From Gemmatimonadota bacterium (lineage in GTDB: Bacteria > Latescibacterota > UBA2968 > UBA8231): a stretch of DNA of 64,000 nt. A program made the translations under genes and the position numbers. This document shows positions 1-12,831 of the stretch, one piece after another. How positions within the stretch are numbered: the stretch's first letter is position 1; the number at the start of each line of letters is the position of its first letter. Location: positions 17,578-81,577 of the forward strand of contig VXOR01000081.1 of assembly GCA_009840005.1 (NCBI GenBank), read 5' to 3'. Below the pieces are notes generated by a model. It ran no database searches and was not told the DNA's origin. It saw only the letters and a list, made by a program, of their open reading frames with translations.

Positions 1-2
1 AG

Positions 3-821
3 CGGTTAAACGACGGATTGCCGCAGTCCTTGGAGGAATGCCTTCAGGTGCAGGGTCTGCGCTATTTCAAGATCAAGATCGGTGGCGACCCCGCGGCCGA
101 TTTCAAACGCTTGGCGGAGATCGCCGCGCTTTTGGAAGAGAGCGGTGCGGAGTACCACATCACGCTCGACGGCAACGAACAGTACGGCGACGCGGCCGAT
201 TTGCTGGCCTTGTTGGAACGGATTGAAAGGGACTTGGGGGCGTTTTACCACCGCATCCTCTACGTCGAGCAGCCCATGGACCGCGCCCTTTCTCTCGACC
301 CCGCGCTAAAGAAAGACCTCGGGGTTTTGGCGGCGAAACGTCCCCTGCTAATCGACGAGTCGGACGAATCCTTGGATTCCTTTCGCCGCGCGTTGGACCT
401 GGGGTACAGCGGCGTCTCATCCAAGTCTTGCAAAGGGTTGGTCAAGGCGCTGGCCAACAGCGCACTCGCTTGGCAGCGCACGGCTGCGGGGCACCCCTGT
501 TTTGTCTCGGCCGAGGATTTGACCGTGGTGCCGGTGGTGTCGCTGCACCAAGATTTGGTGCACGCGGCGGCGTTGGGGATCGATCACGTCGAGCGCAATG
601 GGCATCACTACGTACGGGGGCTGGATCACTTGTCGGATGTGGAGCGGGCGTGGTGCTTTGACCGGCACGGCGATTTGTATCGCGCCGAGGGCCAGAGCGG
701 CTTTCTCGACATTCGCGACGGCCAGATCGCGGTCGGCTCTCTGCAACGGCCTGGCCTTGGGGTTGATGGCGCGGTCGATATTGAGGCCATGCAGCCGCTG
801 GCGGAGGCGCAACTCTCGTGA
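3..821 (+). CDS. Enolase-superfamily (mandelate racemase/muconate lactonizing-like) enzyme, 5' end outside the window
   Basis: This is the C-terminal barrel part of an enolase-superfamily enzyme. The frame is already open at base 3 (Arg-Leu-Asn-Asp-Gly-Leu-Pro-Gln), so the gene begins upstream of the window. Visible hallmarks are the K-I-K strand in YFKIKIGGD, and acidic metal ligands in TLDGNEQY, YVEQP and LIDESDE, followed by SSKSCKG. Family members abstract a proton alpha to a carboxylate using Mg2+; the substrate cannot be told. The next gene is a paralogue with the same motifs in the same order, and the two overlap at a GTGA junction, so they are cotranscribed. Confidence is high for the superfamily and low for any specific activity. 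Confidence 0.85.
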   Translation, partial: RLNDGLPQSLEECLQVQGLRYFKIKIGGDPAADFKRLAEIAALLEESGAEYHITLDGNEQYGDAADLLALLERIERDLGAFYHRILYVEQPMDRALSLDPALKKDLGVLAAKRPLLIDESDESLDSFRRALDLGYSGVSSKSCKGLVKALANSALAWQRTAAGHPCFVSAEDLTVVPVVSLHQDLVHAAALGIDHVERNGHHYVRGLDHLSDVERAWCFDRHGDLYRAEGQSGFLDIRDGQIAVGSLQRPGLGVDGAVDIEAMQPLAEAQLS

Positions 822-2254
822 GTGCCGTAGAAATCAGGCTTGAGGATGTGCGGTTCTACATGCGGAATGTGCATACCCGCATGCCCTTCAAATACGGCGC
901 AGCCGTGCTGACCGCGGTGCCGATCCTCCACGTGGAGGCTCAGGGTGCGCTAAAAAACGGCACGCCGGTACAAGGGGTTGCAGCCGACATCCTTCCGCCT
1001 AAGTGGTTCGATAAGGACCCAGCCAAAAGCTACGAAGACAATGTCGCCGACTTGCTATGGGCGGCGCGTGCGGCGCGGTCGGCGTACTTGGATGCGGCGC
1101 GGTCCCCCAAGTCGTTTTTTGCAATATGGCAGGATGGTTATGCGCAGACGGTATCTGCTGGCGATGTGCACGGCCTGAACCGGTTGACGGCTGTCCACGG
1201 CAGTACGCTGATGGAGCGCGCCTTGATCGACGCAGTGGGATGCGGTGTGGGCGCGAGTTACTTTGAGTTGCTCAAGGCCAATGTCCTCGGCTTGGATCTG
1301 GGGGCGATTCACCCCGAACTGCAAGGGGTGGAACCCGGCCAAGTGATCGGGGCTGCGCCGCTGGCGCAGTTGCACGTGCGGCACACGGTGGGATTGGTCG
1401 ACCCGATTGTCCCAAGCGACATTGCGCCCGAGGAACGGTTGGACGACGGGTTGCCGCAGTCGCTGGCCGATTGCGTCGAGCGCCAAGGGCTGACGTATTT
1501 CAAAGTCAAGGTGAACGGCGATTTGGAAGCCGACTTGGCGCGGTTGGCCGCGATTGCCGAGCTGTTGGACGGGTGCGACGCCGAGTACAAGGTCACGCTC
1601 GACGGCAACGAGCAGTATCGGGAAATGGACTCGCTCATTGGCCTGATCGAGGCCCTTGCAGCCGCACAGCCGCGTTTGTACGAGCGCATCCTCTACGTCG
1701 AGCAGCCCCTAGAGCGGAACGTGGCTTTGGATGCTGCACTGGAACCGGGCATCCGGGCCGCCGCAGCGCATCGTCCCTTGCTCATCGACGAGTCGGACGA
1801 TGCGCAGGACACCTTCCGTCAGGCTTTGGCGCTGGGATACGAGGGCGTTTCGTCCAAGGCGTGCAAAGGGTTGGTCAAGGCGCTGGCCAATCTGGCGTTG
1901 GCGCGGCAGCGGGAGGGCTGTTTTCTCTCGGGCGAGGACCTGATGAACCTGCCGGTGGTGCCTCTGCACCAAGATTTGGCGCACGTGGCGGCGCTGGGGA
2001 TCGGGCACGTTGAGCGCAACGGGCACCACTACGTGCGGGGGTTGGATCACCTGACCGCAGCCGAGCAGGCGGCCTGCTTGGCCACGCACGGGAAGCTCTA
2101 TCGGGAGGTGGACAGCGGGTTGGTGGCCTTGGATGTACGGGAAGGAAAGATCGAGGTGGGGTCGCTGCAAGTGGCGGGTTTGGGCGTGGGGATGCCAGTG
2201 GCCGTGGATGAGATGGTGGAATTGGAGGAATGGGAATTTGCGTCGTTGGCCTGA
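818..2254 (+). CDS. Enolase-superfamily enzyme, tandem paralogue of the preceding gene
   Basis: A complete 478-residue protein with a GTG start that overlaps the previous stop as GTGA. The barrel signatures are K229-x-K231 (YFKVKVNGD), Asp262 (TLDGNEQY), Glu295 (YVEQP), Asp324 (LIDESDD) and then SSKACKG. The C-terminal HVERNGHHYVRGLDHL block is also shared with the preceding gene. Usual members of the superfamily have about 350-400 residues with the K-x-K near residue 165; here the N-terminal part is about 60 residues longer. Two adjacent copies suggest a heteromeric enzyme or two related substrates. The exact reaction is not recognisable from the sequence. Confidence 0.85.
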   Translation: MSAVEIRLEDVRFYMRNVHTRMPFKYGAAVLTAVPILHVEAQGALKNGTPVQGVAADILPPKWFDKDPAKSYEDNVADLLWAARAARSAYLDAARSPKSFFAIWQDGYAQTVSAGDVHGLNRLTAVHGSTLMERALIDAVGCGVGASYFELLKANVLGLDLGAIHPELQGVEPGQVIGAAPLAQLHVRHTVGLVDPIVPSDIAPEERLDDGLPQSLADCVERQGLTYFKVKVNGDLEADLARLAAIAELLDGCDAEYKVTLDGNEQYREMDSLIGLIEALAAAQPRLYERILYVEQPLERNVALDAALEPGIRAAAAHRPLLIDESDDAQDTFRQALALGYEGVSSKACKGLVKALANLALARQREGCFLSGEDLMNLPVVPLHQDLAHVAALGIGHVERNGHHYVRGLDHLTAAEQAACLATHGKLYREVDSGLVALDVREGKIEVGSLQVAGLGVGMPVAVDEMVELEEWEFASLA

Positions 2255-2257
2255 TAT

Positions 2258-2350
2258 AGAGGCTCTAACCAACCGCTCTGCTGGCGTCGTGCGGCCACGA
2301 CCTTGCTCGCTCGCACTTGGGCCGACGCCGGGCGATTGGTTAGAGCCTCT
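2258..2350. repeat. 93-bp imperfect palindrome between genes
   Basis: A perfect 15-bp inverted repeat (AGAGGCTCTAACCAA at 2258-2272 and its complement at 2336-2350) encloses GC-rich inner arms that also pair imperfectly (ctggcgtcgtgcggcc with gggccgacgccgg). The whole unit fits exactly in the gap between the enolase-like gene and the small membrane protein gene. It has no T-run, so it is not a simple intrinsic terminator. It could be a REP/MITE-like element, a structured RNA or a processing site. No second copy was noticed in the window. Confidence 0.7.
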
Positions 2351-2362
2351 TAGGAGCTGGCT

Positions 2363-5640
<3,278 letters not shown>

Positions 5641-6206
5641 GAGTGCGGCTTGCGCCCGCTCGTACTCTTCGGGCGCGTTGAGATTGGCAAAAAGCAAGCC
5701 GCGCTCGTCGTAGGGCCGCCAGTCTTTTTCCCTTACCAGATACAAGTTCAGATTGCTCAGTAGGTTGCGCATGCCGAGCTGATCGGCCTGTATGGCTGCT
5801 TCGACGACCGCCAAGCAGGACGGCTCGTAGAGCGCGCAGAGCGGTTGCAACCCTGTGGTCGTGTGGGGCACGACTGCTTGGTGCGACCCGCGCCGGTTGA
5901 CGAGGTGGCGGAGGAAGTCGGGCGTGAGAAAGGGCAAGTCGCAGGCGAGGAGGAGCACGGGTGCGGTGGTTGTGCTGAGCGCGGTGTACAAGCCGCCCAG
6001 CGGCCCAAGCCCGGGACGGCGGTCGGGATGGACGGGTAGTCCGAGATGAGCATAGGCGGTGGAATCGCCGATGATGACGCGGGGATAGCCGAGGGGGTGT
6101 GCTGCGGCGAGGACGCGTTCAATCAGGGTCTGGTCGCCCAGTTGCAGGAGAGCCTTGTCGCGGCCCATGCGTCGGCTCTGGCCGCCGGCCAGCACGGTGA
6201 TGTGGA

Positions 6207-6971
6207 TCATTCGGGGCGCTGGCTGGGGCGGCGGTTGATTTGGGCGGCTGCGTACCCCGCGCCAAAGCCGTTGTCGATGTTGACGACAACCACGCCGGCC
6301 GCACAGGAGTTGAGCATGGTCAAGAGGGCGGCGAGGCCGTGGAAACTCGCGCCGTACCCCACGCTAGTCGGCACGGCTACGACCGGAATATCCACCAGTC
6401 CTCCGACCACGCTGGCGAGCGCACCCTCCATCCCGGCGACTACGACGATGGCCCGCGCCTGCTGCAAGAGCTCGCGGTACGCTAGGAGCCGGTGCAGGCC
6501 GGCGACGCCGACATCGCAAACCTCCTCGACATGTGCGCCCATGGCGCGGGCCGTGACGACGGCTTCGCGGGCTACGGGCAAGTCCGAGGTGCCGGCGGCG
6601 ACGACGGCGACTAAGCCTTCGGGCACGGACTGTTCGGCTCCTGGTACTAAGACCGTGCGGGCGAGGGGGTCGTGCTCGGCGCGGTCAAAGCGCTCGACGA
6701 GTGCTTGAGCGGTGGCCGCTTCGACGCGGGTGGCCAGCACCTGAGCGCCGTGGGCGATTATGCGCTCGGCAATGGCTAGCACCTGCTCGCGGGTCTTGCC
6801 TTGGGCGAAAATGACTTCTGGGAACCCCGTGCGCAGGGCGCGATGGTGATCGACGTGGGCAAACCCGAGGTTTTCGAAAGGCAGGTTCCTAAGCCGCTCT
6901 AAGGCTTGGCTCGGCGCGAGGTCTCCGGTGGCGACTTGTTCTAGCAGGTGGCGGAGTTGCTCTTGGTTCAT
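6207..6971 (-). CDS. larB: Nickel-pincer cofactor biosynthesis protein LarB
   Basis: LarB carboxylates and hydrolyses nicotinic acid adenine dinucleotide as the first step of nickel-pincer nucleotide synthesis, the cofactor of LarA lactate racemase. The 254-residue protein has the N-terminal block NLPFENLGFAHVDHHRALR and a PurE/AIR-carboxylase-like C-terminal half (AAGTSDLPVAREA, VVAGMEGALASVVGGL, PTSVGYGASFHGLAALLTMLNSC). It lies 16 bp after a lipoprotein gene and overlaps mobA by 4 bp. A LarA homologue is encoded at 28561-29835, while larC and larE are not in the window. The family call is firm. Confidence 0.92.
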   Translation of the reverse strand: MNQEQLRHLLEQVATGDLAPSQALERLRNLPFENLGFAHVDHHRALRTGFPEVIFAQGKTREQVLAIAERIIAHGAQVLATRVEAATAQALVERFDRAEHDPLARTVLVPGAEQSVPEGLVAVVAAGTSDLPVAREAVVTARAMGAHVEEVCDVGVAGLHRLLAYRELLQQARAIVVVAGMEGALASVVGGLVDIPVVAVPTSVGYGASFHGLAALLTMLNSCAAGVVVVNIDNGFGAGYAAAQINRRPSQRPE

Positions 6972-6987
6972 GGCTGGAAACCTGGGA

Positions 6988-8376
6988 TCAACGGCAGCAA
7001 CGGAAGCCGAGGAGGGGCTGCTCGTAGTTTTGCAAAGTCCAGTCGGCGACTGCTTCCGCTAAGACCTCTATATCATACGGGTCTTGGCCCTCGATGGATA
7101 GGATGCCCAGACGGGTCGCGCCGTCGCAGTCACTGCTCTCAGATACGCTGCTTGCTGCGATGTACACCGCTAGGTCTCCGGCATCGTCGATATCGGCGAT
7201 CCACTCGTCTATGTTGCCCGTTAAGTCAAAGACGCCGGTCGCGCCGCCGCAGTTGGGAAACGAACCGGAGGGCGCAAGCTGTTCGACTGGGTTGGTGCTG
7301 AAGTGGGAAAAGGCCGAACCCGGCACGTTGCAGAAGCGTACGCCAAAGTGGTCGCGGCTGTCGTAGGCAACTAAATCATCGATCGAAGAAAAGCGCCGCG
7401 TTTGGCCAGCTTGGCAAGCGGTGCGCCACTCGTTCGGGCTGCACAGACGCTTACCCTCGACCGCGCACAGGCGTGCTGCTTGGAAAAACGAAGCGGACTG
7501 CGGCCGCTCTCCTCTGGTGTTGGGATACTCGTACGCGTCTATCTCGTATTCTTGACCCGTTGGCAGGACTAGAGGCACTGTGCCGCCAGCCGGTAGAGGC
7601 GGCTCAATGGAGACGTGGAGGGCGATTTCGCGCTCTGTGTTCGCTGCGCCGTCCCTCGCGGCAACGCGCAGTTTGTGGCTGCCGGGAAAAAAGGCGACGA
7701 CGGTAGCGCGCGAGCCGATTTGCCGTCCAGTTTCCTCGTCTTGGATGGCCTCCTCCGACCAGATGCTAAGGCTGTCCCCGGCCACTGGCTCCCAGTGGTA
7801 TTCAAGCCGGTCGGCGTCAGGATCGGTGCCAAACGCGTCGATAACTATCTGCGGCGCGCTAAACGCGCTGGTCGCGTCGGTGGTTACTTCCAACAGGGGT
7901 TCGCGCTGCACGACCTCCACGAGGAAGTTTTCGATCAGCACGCGAGCGTCTTCGGCGCAGCGCTGGCGGTCGGCTAAATCGGGTACGGCAATGGCATTGC
8001 AGTTGCGGTCGGTTACGAGGACCTGCACGACAAATTGCTCGCTGGAGCCGACGATGGTTTGGGGGGCGAACCAAGAGTTGGTCTCTTGGGCCTGTGCATC
8101 GCGGAAGCTGCCTCCGGCTGGAGCTCTCCATTCGTAGAACACAGGATCGTCGTCCTCGTCGGTTGCGCGGATCTCAAAGCGAACCTCGCCGCCGCGCTGG
8201 ACCCGGCAGACAGCATCCGCGCTGTTGATCAGGGTGTCTAGGGAAGCTGCGCCCGGCGACTGGCAGGTCATCCGCGCCAAGTGTACGGTCGGGGGATCGT
8301 TGGGGAGGGCGTCGTGGAGCAAGCTACAGGCACCGAGGGCGAGGAACGGGGCTACGAGGCACCAACCGAGGTTCAT
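6988..8376 (-). CDS. Lipoprotein with a C-terminal formylglycine-generating-enzyme-like (sulfatase-modifying factor) domain
   Basis: A 462-residue exported lipoprotein: N-terminal hydrophobic stretch with a lipobox ending in LGAC. Residues about 30-265 look like two immunoglobulin/PKD-type segments (EIRATDEDDDPVFYEWRAPAGG, LRVAARDGAANTEREI). The last 190 residues carry FGE/C-lectin fold hallmarks: KRLCSPNEWRTAC (matching the usual RLPTEAEWE), GVFDLTGNIDEW (matching GLYDMSGNVWEW) and the terminal GFRCCR. Such domains can oxidise cysteine to formylglycine but many only bind ligands; the function here is open. Its ATG overlaps the parB stop (ATGA), placing a surface protein in the segregation operon. 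Confidence 0.75.
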   Translation of the reverse strand: MNLGWCLVAPFLALGACSLLHDALPNDPPTVHLARMTCQSPGAASLDTLINSADAVCRVQRGGEVRFEIRATDEDDDPVFYEWRAPAGGSFRDAQAQETNSWFAPQTIVGSSEQFVVQVLVTDRNCNAIAVPDLADRQRCAEDARVLIENFLVEVVQREPLLEVTTDATSAFSAPQIVIDAFGTDPDADRLEYHWEPVAGDSLSIWSEEAIQDEETGRQIGSRATVVAFFPGSHKLRVAARDGAANTEREIALHVSIEPPLPAGGTVPLVLPTGQEYEIDAYEYPNTRGERPQSASFFQAARLCAVEGKRLCSPNEWRTACQAGQTRRFSSIDDLVAYDSRDHFGVRFCNVPGSAFSHFSTNPVEQLAPSGSFPNCGGATGVFDLTGNIDEWIADIDDAGDLAVYIAASSVSESSDCDGATRLGILSIEGQDPYDIEVLAEAVADWTLQNYEQPLLGFRCCR

Positions 8377-9248
8377 TCGCTGTCGATCATTAGGTCGAGT
8401 AGCCGCTCTAGATCCCCGTCGTTGTAGAATTCGATCTGGATTGCTCCCTTGTTCGCCGCAGTGCGACGAATGTTGACCGCGGTGCCGAAGCGGTGCTGCA
8501 ACCGCTCCTCGTAGTCGCGGATGTGGGGGTCGTTGGAAATTTCTTTGGGAGCCTTCTTTTTTTTGCGATCCGTGCGCTGATTGGCGACCGCCTTTTCGAC
8601 CTCGCGGACGGCCATTTTCTCCTCGACTGCGCGGCGAGCCAGCGCGAGCCGGTCTTCGTCTTCTTCGAGGCCGAGCAGGGCGCGGGCGTGCCCCATCTGC
8701 AATTGGCCGCGGCGCAAAAATTCTTGGACCTCATGTGGTAATTGCAACAGCCTGAGGAGATTGGTCACGGTCGAGCGATTTTTCCCCACTTTGCGAGCGA
8801 CTTCCTCTTGCGTGAGGAAGCACTTGTCGGTCAGCGAGCGGTAGCCTTCGGCCTCTTCGATAGGGGTCAGGTTTTCGCGCTGGATGTTCTCGATCAGCGA
8901 CAGCTCCATCAAGTCTTGCTGGGACTCGATTTCGTGGACGATCGCTGGTATTTCTTGGATTCCCGCCTTCTTGGTAGCCCGCCAGCGGCGCTCGCCAGCG
9001 ATGATCTGGTAGCTCTGGCCGATGCGGTTGACGGTGATGGGCTGGATGACGCCTTTCTCCTGGATTGAGTGCATCAGCTCGTCGATGCTCTCTTCGCCGA
9101 ACTCAGTGCGAGCCTGATAGGGATTGGGCTCGATCTCATCGACGTTGATATAGAAGATCTGGCGCGAGACGTCGGCTTGGCCGCTAGGTTCGGCGTACTC
9201 GGGGATGAGGGCGCTGATGCCCTTGCCGAGAACCGGCTTCTTACCCAT
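8373..9248 (-). CDS. parB: Chromosome partitioning protein ParB
   Basis: ParB is a CTPase that binds centromere-like parS sites and spreads to form the partition complex moved by ParA. The 291-residue protein contains the nucleotide-binding arginine box GERRWRA, a PITVNRIG segment before it, a helix-turn-helix ([26 protein letters not shown]), the GHARALLGL block and a C-terminal dimerisation region. It begins inside the end of parA (8-bp overlap), and its stop overlaps the next gene's start as ATGA. No 16-bp parS palindrome was noticed in the window, though I could not search exhaustively. Confidence 0.95.
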   Translation of the reverse strand: MGKKPVLGKGISALIPEYAEPSGQADVSRQIFYINVDEIEPNPYQARTEFGEESIDELMHSIQEKGVIQPITVNRIGQSYQIIAGERRWRATKKAGIQEIPAIVHEIESQQDLMELSLIENIQRENLTPIEEAEGYRSLTDKCFLTQEEVARKVGKNRSTVTNLLRLLQLPHEVQEFLRRGQLQMGHARALLGLEEDEDRLALARRAVEEKMAVREVEKAVANQRTDRKKKKAPKEISNDPHIRDYEERLQHRFGTAVNIRRTAANKGAIQIEFYNDGDLERLLDLMIDSE

Positions 9249-10008
9249 GGTCGATCACTTCTCCTGCGAGGCTCATGTAATCCTGAGATCCCTGCGACAA
9301 GATGTCGTAGAGCACGATGGGTTGGCCGTGGCTAGGGGCCTCGGCCAGACGCACGTTGCGGCTGATAGAGGTCTTGTAAACCTTGTTGCCAAAATAGGAC
9401 TTGACTTCTGAAGATACTTGGCGCGATAGGTTCAAGCGTCCGTCGAACATGGTGAGTAGGACGCCAGCGATTTGGAGCTTGGGATTGAGATGGCGTTGGA
9501 TCTGGCGCACGGTGTTGAGCAGCCGACCAAGGCCCTCTAGAGCGTAGTACTCGCACTGGATGGGTATCATCACCGAGTCGGCCGCGGTCAGGGCGTTGAT
9601 GGTCAGCAACCCCAAAGAAGGCGGACAATCGAGAATGATATAGGCATATTGGTCGCGGACTTGGTTGAGCAGCCCGTCCAACTTCTGCTCGCGAGCGATC
9701 ATGTTGACCATCTCGACCTCGGCACCCGTCAGGTTGATGTGCGAGGGAATCAGGGATAGGAAAGATATCTTGGTCTCGTAGGTAACGTCAGTGGTCTCTT
9801 TTTGCCCGATCAGCGCGTGGTAGATATTGGCCGGTTCGATTTCCTCGCTGTTTTGAAAGCCGCAGCCGGAGGTGGCGTTGGCCTGCGGATCCATGTCGAT
9901 GAGCAGGGTTTTTTGTTCGGCCACAGCCAGACTAGCCGCCAAGTTGACGGCCGTGGTGGTCTTGCCGACCCCTCCTTTTTGATTGGATATGGCGATGACC
10001 CGGCCCAT
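9241..10008 (-). CDS. parA: Chromosome partitioning ATPase ParA (Soj)
   Basis: A 255-residue P-loop ATPase that drives movement of the ParB-parS complex along the nucleoid. It opens with [20 protein letters not shown], the deviant Walker A motif with the signature lysine. Further motifs are [14 protein letters not shown] and the Walker B-like [14 protein letters not shown]. Length is typical of chromosomal Soj proteins. It lies 9 bp downstream of ppdK and overlaps parB by 8 bp, so it appears to depend on transcription from the ppdK side. Confidence 0.96.
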   Translation of the reverse strand: MGRVIAISNQKGGVGKTTTAVNLAASLAVAEQKTLLIDMDPQANATSGCGFQNSEEIEPANIYHALIGQKETTDVTYETKISFLSLIPSHINLTGAEVEMVNMIAREQKLDGLLNQVRDQYAYIILDCPPSLGLLTINALTAADSVMIPIQCEYYALEGLGRLLNTVRQIQRHLNPKLQIAGVLLTMFDGRLNLSRQVSSEVKSYFGNKVYKTSISRNVRLAEAPSHGQPIVLYDILSQGSQDYMSLAGEVIDHG

Positions 10009-10017
10009 GAAAGAATC

Positions 10018-12648
10018 TCACTCGGCAAGGGCGGCTTGGGCGGCCGCCAAGCGGGCGATAGGTACCCGGTAGGGGGAACAGGAGACGTAGTCGAGACCCA
10101 CCTCGTGGCAAAAGCCCACCGAACTGGGGTCGCCGCCGTGCTCGCCGCAGATGCCCACCTTGAGCTGGGGACGAGCACGGCGGCCCCGCTCGGTGCCGAG
10201 GCGCACGAGCTGGCCGGTGCCCTCTTGATCGAGGCTTTGGAACGGATCGGCGGCGAGAATGCCTTGGGCTACGTATTCGGGCAGGAACTTGCCAGCGTCG
10301 TCGCGGCTGTAGCCGAAGGTGAGTTGAGTCAGGTCGTTGGTCCCGAAGCTGAAAAACTCAGCTTGCTCGGCGATTTGGTCAGCGAGGAGGGCGGCGCGGG
10401 GAATTTCGATCATGGTGCCTACTAGATACTCGATAGTGCCCCCGACGGCAACGGCGACGCGAGCAACCATGGCTTTTAGGTCGCTAAACTCGCGCTCGGT
10501 TCCCACGAGGGGGATCATGATTTCGGGCAGGGGATTGACGCCCTTGGCGCGCACGTTGACCGCGGCCTCAAAAATGGCCTCGACTTGCATCTCGTAGATT
10601 TCCGGGTAGGTGATCCCCAAGCGACAGCCGCGATGCCCCAACATGGGGTTAAACTCGTGCAGGGAGGCGATTTTGGCCTCGATCTGGCTTAGCGGGACGC
10701 CCATTTCCTCGGCCATTTGTTGTTGTTGGGCAGGCTCGTGAGGCAAGAACTCGTGCAGCGGCGGGTCTAGCAGGCGGATGGTTACGGGCAGGCCGTCCAT
10801 GGCGGTGAAAATGCCCTCAAAATCAAGCCGCTGTATGGGCTTGAGCTTGGCTAGGGCTTGGCGTCGGCCGGCCTCGTCGGCGGCGAGGATCATCTCGCGC
10901 ACGGCTACGATGCGGTCGCCCTCGAAGAACATGTGTTCGGTGCGGCACAGGCCAATGCCCTCGGCACCGAAATTGCGGGCCACTTCTGAGTCGTGCGGCG
11001 TGTCGGCGTTGGTGCGCACGGCCAGTCGGCGCTTGTCGTCGGCCCAACCCATCATGGTGTCAAACGACGACGAGAAACTCGGCTCCACAGTGGGCACTTG
11101 GCCCAGCATGACTTGGCCAGACGAGCCATCGATGGATATCCAGTCGCCCTTTTTGACGGTCTTGCCGTTGGCGGTAAACAATTCTTGGTGATAGTCGATT
11201 GCTATGGACTCGCAGCCGGCGACACAGCACTTGCCCATGCCGCGTGCGACTAGGGCGGCATGAGAGGACGCGCCCCCGCGCGCCGTGAGAATGCCTTGGG
11301 CGGCGTCCATGCCGCCGATGTCTTCGGGCGAAGTCTCTTGGCGCACCAAGATGACCTGCTGGCCTTCGGCCGCTTGTGTTTCGGCCTCTTGGGAGTTGAA
11401 GACGACTTGGCCGGTCGCCGCCCCAGGTGAAGCGGGCAGGCCCTCGGCGATAACGTCCTTGGGGCTCGCGTCGTCGAATGTGGGGTGCAGGAGCTGGTCG
11501 AGCTGGTCGGGAGTGACGCGCAGGAGGGCTTCCTCTTGTGAGATCAGCCCCTCGGCGACCATATCTACGGCAATTTGGACCGCCGCCGCCCCAGTGCGCT
11601 TGCCGTTGCGTGTTTGCAGCATCCACAATTTGCTTTTCTGGACCGTGAACTCCACATCCTGCATGTCGCGGTAGTGCGGCTCTAGCTGGTCGCAGATTGC
11701 TTGGAACTGCTCGTACACTTGCGGCATTCGGCTGCTGAGTTCGGACAGGGGCTGGGGCGTGCGGGTACCAGCGACCACGTCTTCGCCTTGGGCGTTGATG
11801 AGGAACTCGCCGTACAGGTGTTTCTCCCCGGTGGAAGGGTTGCGCGTGAAGGCCACGCCCGTAGCGCAGTCGTCGCCCATGTTGCCGTACACCATGGACT
11901 GGACGTTGACGGCTGTGCCCCAGTTGTGGGGGATGCCTTCGATTTCGCGGTAGCGGATGGCGCGCTGGCCCTGCCAAGAACCGAAGACCGCGCCGATGGC
12001 GTTCCACAACTGCTCGTGGGGGTCTTCGGGGAACTCGCGGTCGAGCCGCTTGGCGATCTCAGCCTTAAACTCGGCGACCAATTCGCGCAGATCTTCGGCG
12101 CTCAGTTCGCTGTCGAGCGCGACTCCTCGGGCGTGCTTTTTCGCGTCGAGCAGGGCCTCAAAAGGGTCTGTTTCTTTTTCGTCTTCGGGCCGCAAGCCCA
12201 TGACTACGTCGCCGTACATCTGGACGAAGCGGCGGTACACGTCGTAGCAAAAGCGCGGGTCGCCCGATTGTTCGATAAGCCCTTGGACGATCTCGTCGTT
12301 GAGGCCGAGGTTGAGCACGGTCTCCATCATGCCGGGCATGGACACTCTGGCCCCAGAGCGCACGGACAGTAAGAGCGGGTTGGCCGCGTCGCCAAAGCGC
12401 ATGTCCATGGTTTTTTCGACTTCGGCAACGGCGCGCTCTACTTGGCCTTTGAGCGCACTGGGATACGTTTGGTCGTGGTTGTAGTAATAGGTGCAAACTT
12501 CGGTGGTAATGGTAAAACCGGCTGGGACGGGCAGGCCAAGCTGGGCCATTTCGGCGAGGTTGGCACCTTTGCCGCCGAGCAGGTTGCGCATTTCCTTGTC
12601 GCCTTCGGATTGAGAAGTGCCAAACAGATATACGTACTTTTCCGTCAT
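10018..12648 (-). CDS. ppdK: Pyruvate, phosphate dikinase
   Basis: PpdK interconverts pyruvate + ATP + phosphate with phosphoenolpyruvate + AMP + pyrophosphate. The 876-residue length is normal. The N-terminal ATP-grasp part contains LLGGKGANLAEMAQLGLPVPAGF. The phosphohistidine domain has GGASSHAALVARGMG with the catalytic His at residue 463; most bacterial enzymes have GGMTSHAA, so the residue two before the His, the usual Thr regulated by phosphorylation, is a Ser here. The C-terminal PEP/pyruvate barrel ends with the CGEHGGDPSS motif. It is the first gene of a six-gene leftward operon that continues with parA, parB, a lipoprotein, larB and mobA. I find no persuasive promoter in the 183 bp upstream. 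Confidence 0.96.
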   Translation of the reverse strand: MTEKYVYLFGTSQSEGDKEMRNLLGGKGANLAEMAQLGLPVPAGFTITTEVCTYYYNHDQTYPSALKGQVERAVAEVEKTMDMRFGDAANPLLLSVRSGARVSMPGMMETVLNLGLNDEIVQGLIEQSGDPRFCYDVYRRFVQMYGDVVMGLRPEDEKETDPFEALLDAKKHARGVALDSELSAEDLRELVAEFKAEIAKRLDREFPEDPHEQLWNAIGAVFGSWQGQRAIRYREIEGIPHNWGTAVNVQSMVYGNMGDDCATGVAFTRNPSTGEKHLYGEFLINAQGEDVVAGTRTPQPLSELSSRMPQVYEQFQAICDQLEPHYRDMQDVEFTVQKSKLWMLQTRNGKRTGAAAVQIAVDMVAEGLISQEEALLRVTPDQLDQLLHPTFDDASPKDVIAEGLPASPGAATGQVVFNSQEAETQAAEGQQVILVRQETSPEDIGGMDAAQGILTARGGASSHAALVARGMGKCCVAGCESIAIDYHQELFTANGKTVKKGDWISIDGSSGQVMLGQVPTVEPSFSSSFDTMMGWADDKRRLAVRTNADTPHDSEVARNFGAEGIGLCRTEHMFFEGDRIVAVREMILAADEAGRRQALAKLKPIQRLDFEGIFTAMDGLPVTIRLLDPPLHEFLPHEPAQQQQMAEEMGVPLSQIEAKIASLHEFNPMLGHRGCRLGITYPEIYEMQVEAIFEAAVNVRAKGVNPLPEIMIPLVGTEREFSDLKAMVARVAVAVGGTIEYLVGTMIEIPRAALLADQIAEQAEFFSFGTNDLTQLTFGYSRDDAGKFLPEYVAQGILAADPFQSLDQEGTGQLVRLGTERGRRARPQLKVGICGEHGGDPSSVGFCHEVGLDYVSCSPYRVPIARLAAAQAALAE

Positions 12649-12831
12649 TGCTTTCCTATTCTATAGTGATAATGCGTTTTGAATTGAGAGGGCATCTCGG
12701 CCTTGACAGCCTTTGCCGCTGAGCTTGAAAAGGGTGCGAAAATTGAGGTGGAACATGATCGGTGCTTCGAGGAACGGCCTCACAGGGCTAAAAAGGCTGA
12801 ATATATCCCAAAGGAGAGGTTCGTGCAAGCA

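Noticed and set aside
9802..10425. 207-codon rightward open frame across the parA/ppdK junction
   Set aside because: It lies antisense to two unambiguous genes and has low-complexity composition typical of a shadow.
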